The notes below the pieces were generated by a model, which searched no databases, was not told the DNA's origin, and was given only the letters and a program-made list of their open reading frames with translations. DNA of 25,899 nucleotides from Planctomycetota bacterium. GTDB taxonomy: Bacteria > Patescibacteriota > Patescibacteriia > Patescibacteriales > UBA12465. The position numbers and the translations under genes were made by a program. This document shows, piece after piece, positions 8,998 to 17,740 of this stretch (position 1 is its first letter; each line of letters begins with the position of its first letter). The stretch lies in the NCBI GenBank assembly GCA_025453315.1, contig JALOQQ010000003.1, positions 1 through 25,899 on the forward strand, written 5' to 3'.

Positions 8998-9097
8998 TTA
9001 TACTAAGTAAACATCGGCCGTTCCATCTCCAAGATATCTAAAACATCGTCCTAATTAAATTATTTTTAATTAAATTTACTCTCTCGTTTCTCTAATA

Positions 9098-9128
9098 AAA
9101 AAGACCTCTTAATAGGAGGTCTCTTTTA
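9098..9128 (+). terminator. Terminator after the LCP-der-pth operon
   Basis: AGACCTC (9102-9108) / GAGGTCT (9116-9122) with a TTAATAG loop, flanked by an A run before and CTTTTAT after. Confidence 0.75.
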
Positions 9129-9195
9129 TATTATTTCTTTTTCGAATAAAAAATAAAATTAAAGTAAGGATAGCTAAACTAATCATATAATTACA

Positions 9196-9228
9196 ATTTA
9201 TTTATTTTTTTCTCATCAATAAATAAAT
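9196..9228. repeat. 11-bp AT-rich inverted repeat
   Basis: ATTTATTTATT (9196-9206) and AATAAATAAAT (9218-9228) are perfect inverted copies around a T-rich/CTCATC loop. It lies in the 8998-9410 intergenic stretch, which also holds the 9098-9128 terminator and the 9260-9359 hairpin. Function unknown; it may be fortuitous in such AT-rich DNA. Confidence 0.35.
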
Positions 9229-9259
9229 ACAATAGTAATTTATAGAAAAAATAATTTCC

Positions 9260-9359
9260 AATTTTCTACTTGTTTCTTGAGAAGAGACTTTAGATATATA
9301 CCAAGGAGGAAAGATATATATTTACAGTTTTCTCAAGGACAAGCAGAAAGCTGAAAATT
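9260..9359 (+). ncRNA. Candidate rod-shaped RNA element with an AAGGAGG loop
   Basis: Nested complementary segments form one long irregular hairpin: AATTTTC/GAAAATT (9260-9266 / 9353-9359), CTTGT/ACAAG (9269-9273 / 9339-9343), CTTGAGAA/TTCTCAAG (9276-9283 / 9330-9337), ACT/AGT, and a 10-bp stem (9291-9300 / 9315-9324) with one G-U that holds only on the plus strand. The 14-nt loop is CCAAGGAGGAAAGA, which contains a perfect complement of the 16S anti-Shine-Dalgarno, while no ATG follows it closely. It could be an independent small RNA or the 5' leader of dprA, 51 nt downstream. No clear promoter was found. It does not match the SRP RNA apical motif. Confidence 0.5.
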
Positions 9360-9410
9360 ATTATTAAAACCCAATTTATTGTCGCCTTATTTTAACATCT
9401 TTAAATATTT

Positions 9411-10532
9411 ATGTCAATATATAAAAATACTAATAAAAACGAGAAAGAACTACTAGCTATCTTGGGCTTAAGCGCTTTTCCCTATTTTGGGCCGGCGAGT
9501 TTTAGAAAATTAAAAACCTACTTTTCAAATTACCTCTTAGCCTGGCAAGCGGAAATAAGTGAGCTAATTCAAGCTGGAATAACCGAAAAATCAGCCTATT
9601 ATTTTAAAAAACAACAAAAACAAATCTATCCAGAGAAAATCTTAACTAGTATGGAAAGAGAAAAAATAAAAATAATATTTTCTAAAGATAAGCTTTGGCC
9701 CGTAAATCTATTCCACACTAAAATAAAATATCCTTTTCTTTTTTATAAAGGCGAATTACCACCGCAAACTAAAAAAAATCTAGCCATTATTGGCGCACGA
9801 AAACATACTGCTTATGGAGAATCAGCGCTAAATAAAATAATAGACATTTCGGTAATAAATAATACCAACATTATTAGTGGTCTAGCTCTGGGCATTGATG
9901 GTTTGGCGCATCAAAAAGCTTTACAATATAATGGTTATACTTTGGCCGTTATTGGCTCCGGATTATTAACCGAAAACATTTATCCTCGTGAACATAAATA
10001 TTTAGCCGAAAAAATTATTGCCAGTGGAGGGGGAATTATTTCACAATTTTCTCCGCTCGCTAAACCAGAAAAGAAAAATTTTCCTGAACGCAATTATCTT
10101 ATCGCCGCTCTTAGCACAGCCATTTTTGTAATAGAAGCTGGAATAAAATCCGGATCTCTTATTACCGCTACTCAAGCGCGAAAAGAAGAAAAACTAATTT
10201 TTACCATCCCGGGAAATATTTTTTCCAGTTCACAACTTGGCAACAATCAATTACTAGAAAATGGTGCCATAGCAATTAGTTCATCAGAGCAACTTTTAAA
10301 AAATTTAAAAATTAAAGCATTAAAGAATAAAATATTCCAATCTGATTTATCAATAAAGCAATTAAGTGAAATTGAAAGAAATATTTATTTCTTATTGCAA
10401 AATGGCTCTAAACCTTTTATTGATTTGAGTAAGTTATCTAATTATAGCAACTCTCAATTAAACACGGTTTTAAGTCTATTAGAGATAAAAGGCCTTATAA
10501 AAAAGAAGAATAATAGTTATTTTTTAGTCTAA
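9411..10532 (+). CDS. dprA: DNA-processing protein DprA (Smf)
   Basis: Binds incoming single-stranded DNA and loads RecA during natural transformation. The 373-aa protein has an N-terminal helical, SAM/HhH-like region (about 10-60), then the Rossmann-like DprA domain (about 100-300) with AIIGARKHTAYG, the hallmark SGLALGIDGLAHQKAL, GSGLLTENIYPREH, PERNYLIAALS and GSLITATQARKE, and a C-terminal winged-helix-like domain (about 315-373). In many bacteria dprA is adjacent to topA; here a two-gene cassette lies between them. A weak TTGTCG-17 nt-TAAATA pair ends almost at the ATG, so the promoter is uncertain. No Shine-Dalgarno is present. Confidence 0.95.
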   Translation: MSIYKNTNKNEKELLAILGLSAFPYFGPASFRKLKTYFSNYLLAWQAEISELIQAGITEKSAYYFKKQQKQIYPEKILTSMEREKIKIIFSKDKLWPVNLFHTKIKYPFLFYKGELPPQTKKNLAIIGARKHTAYGESALNKIIDISVINNTNIISGLALGIDGLAHQKALQYNGYTLAVIGSGLLTENIYPREHKYLAEKIIASGGGIISQFSPLAKPEKKNFPERNYLIAALSTAIFVIEAGIKSGSLITATQARKEEKLIFTIPGNIFSSSQLGNNQLLENGAIAISSSEQLLKNLKIKALKNKIFQSDLSIKQLSEIERNIYFLLQNGSKPFIDLSKLSNYSNSQLNTVLSLLEIKGLIKKKNNSYFLV

Positions 10533-10577
10533 AACCAACAAATATCTCCCAAAATTAGCTAATAAAACCATTAGGTA

Positions 10578-10606
10578 TTGACATATCATGACAATTTTGT
10601 TAGAAT
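10578..10606 (+). promoter_or_regulatory. Promoter of the secreted-protein cassette
   Basis: TTGACA (10578-10583), 17-nt spacer, TAGAAT (10601-10606). The start is expected near 10613, giving a leader of about 135 nt. Confidence 0.8.
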
Positions 10607-10746
10607 GGGATGTTCTTGTAATGTAATATTTTGTCATCAAGAACTTAAAATTTTTTGTTATTTAAAATTCAATACACCATATATACTCACATTTTTTAGA
10701 TATTCAGAAAATCAGAAAATAAATTAATAATTTAATACCTTTAACG
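10607..10746 (+). promoter_or_regulatory. Long 5' leader of the 10747 gene with shared motifs
   Basis: The leader opens with TGTTCTTGT 5 nt after the -10, as at the 3763 gene; GTTCTTG (10612-10618) pairs with CAAGAAC (10638-10644) as a 5' hairpin. Near its end, 10698-10718 (AGATATT, then CAGAAAATCAGAAA) matches 25103-25124 in the leader of the 25162 lipoprotein gene with a one-base gap. The sequence before the ATG (TTTAACG) also occurs before the left-edge gene. Confidence 0.5.
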
Positions 10747-11655
10747 ATGAAAAAAAAGATTGTTCCGCTGTTTCTTTTAACTATTACGTTAACAGTCAGC
10801 AATTACGTAAACGCTCAACAGAAACCGAGCAAGTACAGTATCTCATATACTGGAAATGTCGCTATGTCAGAAAACGATTTAAGCAAATACCAGTACCACA
10901 ATGGCGGTAATGCTGAAATATTTTTTGGCAACAAATTTCAAATAGGCCTTGGTTTCGGTGGTGACCTTTACAAAGAAGGCAAAAAACCTTTTAGTTCCGA
11001 CACCGTAGCATTTGCCGCTTATACTGGCAAGCAGTACGAACTCAATCTGCAAACTCGCATTCTTTTTAAAGCTGGCTTGTTTGGTTTAAAAGCAGGTATT
11101 ATGGAACAACGTTACGATGGTAAAGAGAGGTATGTAGTACAAAAGATCGACCAAGCTACTAATGAAGTGGTTTCAGAAGATCCAAGTAATACCGAAACTC
11201 AAAAGTATCAGCGTAATTTCGTTTCAGCATTCTATTTTAAACGACTAAATCCAAAAGGTTGGTTGTTGTATTATAATGCTATTAACATCGCCTTCCAAAC
11301 ACCGATTAAGACTAAAAAGGAAATTACTGGTGTTACCGGGGATGTTTATAACGGATCTAACAAATACTTCTCTATTGGTTGGGAAACAAGAATTTTCACT
11401 TTTCCCATAATCGGCGAAACCATCGGCATATCACCAATAGGTGGAGTTGACTTTGTTAGTAAAGCTGGAAATGTTTATGGTTATACCAAAGACAATGAAA
11501 ATGGCTTAAATGGAAAAGTTGGTTTAGCATTTAATGGCATATTCGATTACAACAACGCTTTCTTTATGATGTTTGAAAAGCATTCTAATGCACCATGGTC
11601 ATATAGCGTTGGCACTGACCTTATTTCTGTTTATAGACTATTTACCAAAAAGTAA
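10747..11655 (+). CDS. Secreted beta-rich protein, outer-membrane-barrel-like
   Basis: A 302-aa protein with a signal peptide (MKKK, hydrophobic core IVPLFLLTITLTVS, cleavage after YVNA, then QQ). The mature part is built of alternating polar/hydrophobic strands with aromatic ends and Gly/Asn turns, for example GNKFQIGLGFGG and GLFGLKAGIMEQRY, and it ends in a strand with aromatics close to the C-terminus (SVYRLF). This resembles small outer-membrane beta-barrels of Bacteroidota. A CPR cell is not expected to have an outer membrane, so transfer, a surface-exposed role or another fold should all be considered. Start context is TTTAACG-ATG with no Shine-Dalgarno. A membrane coiled-coil gene follows 63 nt later. 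Family unassigned. Confidence 0.75.
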   Translation: MKKKIVPLFLLTITLTVSNYVNAQQKPSKYSISYTGNVAMSENDLSKYQYHNGGNAEIFFGNKFQIGLGFGGDLYKEGKKPFSSDTVAFAAYTGKQYELNLQTRILFKAGLFGLKAGIMEQRYDGKERYVVQKIDQATNEVVSEDPSNTETQKYQRNFVSAFYFKRLNPKGWLLYYNAINIAFQTPIKTKKEITGVTGDVYNGSNKYFSIGWETRIFTFPIIGETIGISPIGGVDFVSKAGNVYGYTKDNENGLNGKVGLAFNGIFDYNNAFFMMFEKHSNAPWSYSVGTDLISVYRLFTKK

Positions 11656-11718
11656 CCTTTTATTTTTCTCATTCCGAAATTCAGAATTAATATGTATAAC
11701 TTTCTAAAATTTAAGACA

Positions 11719-12159
11719 ATGAACAAAAATGTAATGTATATAGCGATAGGCGCAGTGCTAATCGTTATTATCGGGTGGTTCGCCTATGGCAACTACAGTA
11801 AAAGTAAAGCAAACAAAAATTTGACCGCACAGGCCGACACGTTAAAAATGGACAATGCGAAAAAAGCCGCGACAATTGCCTACCAGGATTCGGTATTGAA
11901 TAAAAAATTAGTTAAATTGGATAAAACCGATTCGATACAGGCAAAAAAAATCGCTAAAATTTCCGGCCAGGTAGCAGCAGTCAGAAACACTTGTACTGAA
12001 AACACAGCTATTATTACTGCAATGAGTATCAGTTTACAAACTGTACAAAAAGATGTCGCCGATATGAAAGGCGTAAGCGAAGTACAGGTTGATGCTGCCG
12101 ATGAAATAGTTGGACAGCCAGGATCTCTGGTAAAACCAAACCTTGGCAAAACTCAATAG
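11719..12159 (+). CDS. Membrane-anchored coiled-coil protein
   Basis: I place the start at the ATG at 11719 rather than 11692: the downstream Met begins a compact MNKNVMYIAIG signal anchor and is preceded by the AGACA context seen at other starts (147 aa). Residues 5-25 are a transmembrane helix; about 30-125 are Lys/Asp/Ala/Gln-rich and predicted coiled coil (LTAQADTLKMDNAKKAATIA, then DSVLNKKLVKLDKTDSI), so a rod projecting from the membrane is likely. The tail is Val/Pro/Gly-rich. Its codons use more C and G than the neighbouring genes, suggesting recent acquisition. It is second in a cassette after 10747 and is followed by a strong terminator. Partner or scaffold to the 10747 product is an inference. 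Stop TAG. Confidence 0.75.
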   Translation: MNKNVMYIAIGAVLIVIIGWFAYGNYSKSKANKNLTAQADTLKMDNAKKAATIAYQDSVLNKKLVKLDKTDSIQAKKIAKISGQVAAVRNTCTENTAIITAMSISLQTVQKDVADMKGVSEVQVDAADEIVGQPGSLVKPNLGKTQ

Positions 12160-12197
12160 GCCGCATTTTTTTCATAAGAATTTACAATTTTAGTTCC

Positions 12198-12239
12198 GAA
12201 GCGTTTTCTTTTTTAATAAAGAAAACGCTTCTTTTTTTT
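12198..12239 (+). terminator. Terminator of the 10747-12159 cassette
   Basis: A 14-bp perfect stem, GAAGCGTTTTCTTT / AAAGAAAACGCTTC, with a short TTTAA loop and eight T residues. It is one of the strongest terminators in the window. Confidence 0.92.
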
Positions 12240-12260
12240 ATGATTAAAAATATTTTTTCC

Positions 12261-12289
12261 TTGACACCTCTTTTTTTATCAGGAATAAT
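12261..12289 (+). promoter_or_regulatory. topA promoter giving a near-leaderless transcript
   Basis: TTGACA (12261-12266), 17-nt spacer, AATAAT (12284-12289). The start is expected at about 12296-12297, only some 3-4 nt before the ATG at 12300. Because the promoter lies inside the longer open frame from 12240, the upstream ATG cannot be the main start. Confidence 0.75.
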
Positions 12290-12299
12290 AAGAATTAAT

Positions 12300-14597
12300 A
12301 TGAAATTAATCATCGTGGAATCTCCAACTAAAGCCAAAACTATTGCTAAGTTCTTAGATAAGAATTATTTGGTTGAATCTTCTTTTGGTCATATACGCGA
12401 TTTACCGAAAAGTGATTTAGGCGTCGAAGTAGAAAATAATTTCAAACCTAAATATGTTATCCCAACTAAAGCTAAAAAGGTGGTTAGTCGTTTAAAAGAG
12501 CTTTCCAGTAAATCCGATACAGTTATTCTTGCTTCTGATGAAGACCGAGAAGGAGAAGCTATTGCCTGGCATTTAAAAGAAGCTTTAAAGCTTAATGACA
12601 ATGCTCAAAGAATAACTTTTCATGAAATTACTAAGAGTGCTATTTTAAAAGCTTTAGAAACACCACGTACTATCAATCAAGACTTAGTTGATGCCCAACA
12701 AGCCAGAAGAATCTTAGATCGCTTAGTTGGTTATGAGCTTTCTCCCTTTCTCTGGAAAAAAGTTGCTAAAGGCTTGTCTGCCGGCAGAGTACAAAGCGTC
12801 GCTGTTCGTTTAATTGTAGAACGTGAACGCGAAATACAAAATTTTAAAAATGAAGAATATTGGCAAATTTCTGCTTTACTTAAAAAAGAAGATGCTGACT
12901 TGTTAAAAAATAAAAAGGCCTCTTCTGATAATTCTGATAACCAAAACGATTCTTCCGAATTTAAAGCCGATTTATATAAAATCAATAATAAGGTAGTAAA
13001 TAAATTAACTATTAAAAACGAAACTGAAGCTAGTTTTATTTTTAATAATTTAGAAGCCGCCACTTATTCGGTTAAAAAAATAGAAAAAAAAGAATTACAC
13101 AAAAATCCGCCCGCTCCTTTTACTACCTCCACTCTTCAACAAACCGCTAATAGACTTTTAGGATTCAGTGCTAAGAAGACCATGACCATAGCTCAAAAAC
13201 TATATGAAGGTCTACCAATAAAAGGTAAAGGGCAAGTTGGTCTTATTACTTACATGAGAACCGACGCCGTTAATCTTTCTGAATATTTTTTAAATAGTGC
13301 TCGTGAATATATTAACGGAAGTTTAGGTAAAGAATACTTAACTGCTTCTGCTCGTCATTTTAAAAACAAAAGCAAAAATGCCCAAGAGGCACATGAAGCT
13401 GTTAGACCAACCGATATTTTTTGTCATCCCGACAGTCTAAAGGATGTGGTGGAAAAAGATTATTATCGACTTTATAAACTTATTTGGCAAAGAGCTTTAG
13501 CCAGTCAATTGCCAGAAGCAATTTTTGATGCCACAGTGGTTGAAATAGATGCAAAAAATAATAGCGAACATAATTACCTTTTTCAGGCTAGCGGACAAAC
13601 TATGCGCTTTCCTGGATTTTTAAAAATTTATCCAGAAAAAAATACTGACTCTGAATTACCTTTATTAAAAGAAGGGGAAAAAGTACTTTGCTCTAAAATT
13701 AATAAAGAACAACATTTTACTAAACCACCAGCTCGTTATTCTGATGCTGGTTTGGTAAAAGAATTAGAAAAACACGGTATCGGTCGCCCTTCTACTTATG
13801 CCCCAACTATTGCCACCATTATTGAACGCAACTATATTAATCGTGATGATGACAAACGCTTAAAACCAACTGACATTGCTTTTACGGTTATTGATCTTCT
13901 AGTTAAACATTTTGCTAAAATAGTTAATTACGAGTTTACGGCCGCCATGGAAGATAATCTTGATCACATCGCTCTGGGCGAAAAAAAATGGCAACCGATA
14001 ATTTCCGACTTCTACCAAGACTTTCATCAAAATCTAACTACCAAATACGAAGAAGTAAAAAGAACTGATATTGTACCCGAAGAAAAAACCGAAGAGATTT
14101 GTGAAAAATGCCAGTCACCAATGATTATAAAAACCGGTCGTTATGGTAAATTTTTAGCTTGTAGTAATTTCCCAGAATGTCGTAATATTAAATCTTTAGA
14201 AAAAAAAGAAAGGCCTCAAGCCGAAACTGAAAAAATTAAAGCCTTAGAAGAAAAATATGCTGGTGAAATTTGTGAAAAATGCGGCAAGCCAATGAGTGTT
14301 AAAATCGGACGCTTTGGACCATTCCTAGGTTGCAGTGACTATCCTAAATGTAAAAACATTAAAAATATTAATGACCAAGATTTTCCTGATATCACTTGTC
14401 CACTTTGTCAGCAAGGTAAAATTGTTCAGAAACGTAGTCGACGCGGCGTCTTTTATGCCTGTAATCGTTACCCTGATTGTAAAAACGCTTATTGGGCAAG
14501 GCCTAATGGCGAAAAATGTTCTGAGTGCGGCTCACTTATGATCGAAGATAAAAATAAAGGAATTATTTGCAGTAATAAAGAATGTGAAAAAAAATAA
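12300..14597 (+). CDS. topA: DNA topoisomerase I
   Basis: Type IA topoisomerase that relaxes negative supercoils. From the ATG at 12300 it is 765 aa; the in-frame ATG at 12240 overlaps the promoter and adds 20 unconserved residues. It shows the TOPRIM domain (MKLIIVESPTKAKTIAKFL, and ASDEDREGEAIAWHL with the DxDxE acidic metal site), SAGRVQSVAVRLIV, GLITYMRTDAV with catalytic Tyr near residue 318, and HEAVRPTD. An Asn/Ser/Lys-rich insert (about 201-220) interrupts the core. The C-terminus carries three full four-Cys zinc ribbons (CEKCQSPMIIKTGRYG, CEKCGKPMSVKIGRFG and CPLCQQGKIVQKRSRRG starts) plus a fourth short CSECG...CSNKEC ribbon. Downstream of dprA and the inserted cassette. Confidence 0.97.
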   Translation: MKLIIVESPTKAKTIAKFLDKNYLVESSFGHIRDLPKSDLGVEVENNFKPKYVIPTKAKKVVSRLKELSSKSDTVILASDEDREGEAIAWHLKEALKLNDNAQRITFHEITKSAILKALETPRTINQDLVDAQQARRILDRLVGYELSPFLWKKVAKGLSAGRVQSVAVRLIVEREREIQNFKNEEYWQISALLKKEDADLLKNKKASSDNSDNQNDSSEFKADLYKINNKVVNKLTIKNETEASFIFNNLEAATYSVKKIEKKELHKNPPAPFTTSTLQQTANRLLGFSAKKTMTIAQKLYEGLPIKGKGQVGLITYMRTDAVNLSEYFLNSAREYINGSLGKEYLTASARHFKNKSKNAQEAHEAVRPTDIFCHPDSLKDVVEKDYYRLYKLIWQRALASQLPEAIFDATVVEIDAKNNSEHNYLFQASGQTMRFPGFLKIYPEKNTDSELPLLKEGEKVLCSKINKEQHFTKPPARYSDAGLVKELEKHGIGRPSTYAPTIATIIERNYINRDDDKRLKPTDIAFTVIDLLVKHFAKIVNYEFTAAMEDNLDHIALGEKKWQPIISDFYQDFHQNLTTKYEEVKRTDIVPEEKTEEICEKCQSPMIIKTGRYGKFLACSNFPECRNIKSLEKKERPQAETEKIKALEEKYAGEICEKCGKPMSVKIGRFGPFLGCSDYPKCKNIKNINDQDFPDITCPLCQQGKIVQKRSRRGVFYACNRYPDCKNAYWARPNGEKCSECGSLMIEDKNKGIICSNKECEKK

Positions 14598-14679
14598 TAT
14601 CTTCTAAAAAAGACTTTTAAAAAAACGTCCATACTCATAGAAACATCTAAATTATTTTTAACTCAAATATAGCACCACT

Positions 14680-14707
14680 AAAAAAGAGGCTCTTGGCCTC
14701 TTTTTTG
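14680..14707. terminator. Bidirectional terminator between topA and the 14723 gene
   Basis: AAAAAAGAGGC / GCCTCTTTTTT with a TCTTG loop; T runs on both strands suit the convergent arrangement. Confidence 0.85.
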
Positions 14708-14722
14708 ATATTTTCAAATTTA

Positions 14723-15106
14723 TTATTCTCTTTCCTCTCTTTCTTCATTCTCTCGGTCAGCATCACGTTTTTCAGAATTATATCTTTTTTCTTCCTCATA
14801 TCTTCTCTCTTCTTTTTCTCTTTTTCGATCATCCATGCCTCTCTTCTTTTCTTTAACAAAATCCATTACTCTTTTCATCACCTCACCCATAGCCATTAAA
14901 TTAGAAAAGCCACCGGTAACTTTATTTTTTATAGTATCAATTAAATCTTCAATTTTTTTAACACTTTCCTGTACTTCCCTCGTAGCCTTAAATATTTCAC
15001 GAAAGCTAGCAACAACATAATAAAGCGACCAGCAAAGAAAAAAAGTAAAAACCGCCACGGAAACCGATAAAACAATATTTAGAATGTCACGACTTGTTTC
15101 AAACAT
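14723..15106 (-). CDS. Small membrane protein with a highly charged C-terminal tail
   Basis: A 127-aa protein of unknown function. Residues 10-33 form one transmembrane helix (VLSVSVAVFTFFLCWSLYYV); residues about 34-70 form an amphipathic coiled-coil-like helix (REIFKATREVQESVKKIEDL) recalling DUF948-type small membrane proteins; the last 40 residues are almost entirely Lys, Arg, Glu and Asp (KREKEERRYEEEKRY). Orientation is probably with the charged tail in the cytoplasm. It lies downstream of pheT in the same direction, separated by about 107 nt, and ends at the bidirectional terminator. Start ATG at 15106 without Shine-Dalgarno. Confidence 0.7.
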   Translation of the reverse strand: MFETSRDILNIVLSVSVAVFTFFLCWSLYYVVASFREIFKATREVQESVKKIEDLIDTIKNKVTGGFSNLMAMGEVMKRVMDFVKEKKRGMDDRKREKEERRYEEEKRYNSEKRDADRENEEREERE

Positions 15107-15212
15107 ATTTTTTTAATAAATGAATTATCTCGGGAAAAATCCCAAGTAATACTTTAATTTAAATAAATTTAACTCTACTTAAAATAACTAAAAACAATTA
15201 AATTTTATTATA

Positions 15213-17663
15213 TTAAAAATTTCTAATTTGTGCTTGATATTTTTCGGCTAAATGTTTTAATAATTTTTGTACCACTATATCAACCTCCTCAGAGGTTAAA
15301 GTATGATCATTGGCTTGATAACTAACATGAAAGGCCAAACTTTTTTTACCTTCTTCCAAACTACTACCCTGATAAATATCAAATAAATCAACTTCTTTTA
15401 TTAAAGGATCGAACTTTAAAATATCATTCTTAATATCATTATACACTATTTCACTACTCAAAACAAAAGCCAAATCACGAATTAAGGCTGGATATTTTGG
15501 CAAGGGCTTATATTTAGTTTCACTTTTTAAAACTAAATCAACAAGATGAGAGAAATTAATTTCCATAACAATAGTTTTCTTTTTTAAACCCAAAGCTTCT
15601 AAAGTTTTTTTAGAAACGACAGCGATAATGCCCATTAATTGATTATTAACATAAATACCGGCACTCTCTCGATTGTCGGCCCAAGTGGGAATATTCTTAT
15701 TTTCTTGATAAGTTACTGAAGAAGAACTTAAACGCCAAAACAAATTTTCTAAACTTCCCTTAGCGACACGATCTATTTCTTCATTATCACTAGAAAAAAC
15801 TAAGGCTAATCTTTTTTCCTGATAAGGAAGTTTTTCTTCATCATTCCCTTCTTTATCAAAAATTCCTTCTTGATTTAAAAAGATATTACCAATTTCAAAT
15901 AAAGCAATATTGCCTTGGGCTTGATTATTTTTAATATTAGCTAAAAGATTGGTAGCTAATTCCTGACGTAAAATATTTTGGTTGCTGGCGATAGGATTAG
16001 CTATTTGTAAATAGTTTTTAATATTTCCGCCTAATTTTTTAATTTGTTCTTCACTAATAAAAACATAATTGCGAGTTTCAGTTAGAGCCTCTTCTAAAAC
16101 CAAAATATCTTTTACTAAACGTTCTACTCTTTTATCTTGATTAATAACTAAAGTATCTAAGGTTATCTCTGGCATTCGGGGATCAATATTATTATAACCG
16201 TAAATTCTAGCTATTTCCTCAGCTAAATCTTCAGGGATGTTTATGTCTTTAGCGCGCCAAGAAGGAACTTGGACAATAAAATTTTCTGGCTGTTCTTTAC
16301 TAGAAAATAAACCCAGCCAAGATTTTGTTTTTTTAACTTCTGTAAAATTAACCTTAAAGCCTAAACGATATAATATTTCCATTACTTTTTCAGCAGGAAT
16401 TTTAGCACCAATAACTTTTTCCAACCAAGCCAAACTTAAAGAAATACTATGCTCATGATGAGAAAAATGCTTTATATCAATAAGCTCGCCACCAACTTTA
16501 GCTGAGGGGACAATTTCTTTTATTAATTCAACCGCTCTTCTTAAGGCCAAAGGGCAGTTCTCGGGATCTAAACTCTTTTCAAAACGAATAGAGGATTCAC
16601 TACGTAAAGCTAAACGTTGAGCGGTCTTACGAATAGCAGCCGAATTAAAATTGGCTGATTCAATAATTAAGGAAACGGTGCCATCATCTACTTCACTGTT
16701 TTTTCCTCCCATCACACCAGCTAAAGCAATTGGCCCCTCACTATCAACAATAACAATATCTTGATGAGTAAGAATTCTTTCTTTATCATCGAGAGTGATA
16801 ATCTTCTCGCCGTTCTTAGCTAAACGAACGCCAATTTTATCAACCTTACGAGCATCAAAAGCATGGAGAGGTTGACCGCTTTCCAGCATGACATAATTAG
16901 TGATGTCAACAATATTATTTATCGGACGAGAACCAAGAGCTAATAACCTATCTTGTAACCACTGAGGCGAAGGAGCAATTTTAATATTTTTAATCATGAC
17001 CGCCATATAGCGCGGACAAGCTTTTTCATCCTGAACTTCTATTTTAATTTTTTCCTGACCTTCACTTTTTATTTCTTTAGGTTTATATTCATTTAATTCT
17101 ACATTAAACAAAACACTTAACTCTCGTGCCAAACCATAATGCCCCCATAAATCCGGACGATTAGATAATGATTTGTTATCAACCTCCATAATGGCGTCAT
17201 TCATTCCTAAATAATCAGCTAAACCAGAACCAATCTTGGCGCGCTTATCTAAAACCATAATACCTTCGTGATTAGTTCCTAAACCTAATTCATCTTCAGC
17301 ACAAATCATGCCATAAGATTTTTCTCCTCTGATTTCAGCCTCTTTTATCACTAAACCATTGGGCAAAGTAGCACCCACTAAAGCTACGGCGACAAATTGC
17401 CCTTCAGCAACATTAGGTGCGCCACAAACAATAGTTAATTCTTCCTTGCCAACATCAACGGTTGTAACGCGCAAACGATCAGCATTAGGATGTTTTTTAA
17501 CAGTTAAAACCTTACCGATTACTACTTGAGCAAATTGCTGATCTTGAATAATAGTTTTTTCTACTTCAACCGTGTGCTGATTGAGACGTGAAGCTATCTC
17601 TTGCGGACTAACTTGTTCTGGAATTTTTACAAAATCCTTTAACCAATTAATAGAAAGATACAT
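15213..17663 (-). CDS. pheT: Phenylalanyl-tRNA synthetase beta subunit
   Basis: Partner of PheS in the (alpha-beta)2 enzyme that charges tRNA-Phe. The 816 aa show the expected order: N-terminal region, tRNA-binding OB domain (about 40-150; VIGKVLTVKKHPNADRLRV, VCGAPNV), B3/B4 editing domain (about 215-390; NNIVDITNYVMLESGQPLHAFD and GVMGGKNSEV), B5 domain (about 405-485), a catalytic-like core lacking catalysis (NPIASNQNILRQEL), and a C-terminal ferredoxin-fold anticodon-binding domain (about 720-816; PKYPALIRDLAFVL). A small insert (KKTKSWLGLFSSKEQPENF) lies in B5. It follows pheS by 77 nt in the same direction, so cotranscription is likely. Stop TAA. Confidence 0.97.
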   Translation of the reverse strand: MYLSINWLKDFVKIPEQVSPQEIASRLNQHTVEVEKTIIQDQQFAQVVIGKVLTVKKHPNADRLRVTTVDVGKEELTIVCGAPNVAEGQFVAVALVGATLPNGLVIKEAEIRGEKSYGMICAEDELGLGTNHEGIMVLDKRAKIGSGLADYLGMNDAIMEVDNKSLSNRPDLWGHYGLARELSVLFNVELNEYKPKEIKSEGQEKIKIEVQDEKACPRYMAVMIKNIKIAPSPQWLQDRLLALGSRPINNIVDITNYVMLESGQPLHAFDARKVDKIGVRLAKNGEKIITLDDKERILTHQDIVIVDSEGPIALAGVMGGKNSEVDDGTVSLIIESANFNSAAIRKTAQRLALRSESSIRFEKSLDPENCPLALRRAVELIKEIVPSAKVGGELIDIKHFSHHEHSISLSLAWLEKVIGAKIPAEKVMEILYRLGFKVNFTEVKKTKSWLGLFSSKEQPENFIVQVPSWRAKDINIPEDLAEEIARIYGYNNIDPRMPEITLDTLVINQDKRVERLVKDILVLEEALTETRNYVFISEEQIKKLGGNIKNYLQIANPIASNQNILRQELATNLLANIKNNQAQGNIALFEIGNIFLNQEGIFDKEGNDEEKLPYQEKRLALVFSSDNEEIDRVAKGSLENLFWRLSSSSVTYQENKNIPTWADNRESAGIYVNNQLMGIIAVVSKKTLEALGLKKKTIVMEINFSHLVDLVLKSETKYKPLPKYPALIRDLAFVLSSEIVYNDIKNDILKFDPLIKEVDLFDIYQGSSLEEGKKSLAFHVSYQANDHTLTSEEVDIVVQKLLKHLAEKYQAQIRNF

Positions 17664-17740
17664 ATATAATAAATTATTTTTAATTAAAGCTGAGAAGATA
17701 TTTTAGAAATAAATTTATTCCTAATACCACTATTTTAAAA

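Noticed and set aside
12240..12299. Upstream in-frame ATG of topA
   Set aside because: The extra 20 residues are unconserved and contain the topA promoter; the conserved TOPRIM start MKLIIVESPTKAK begins at 12300.
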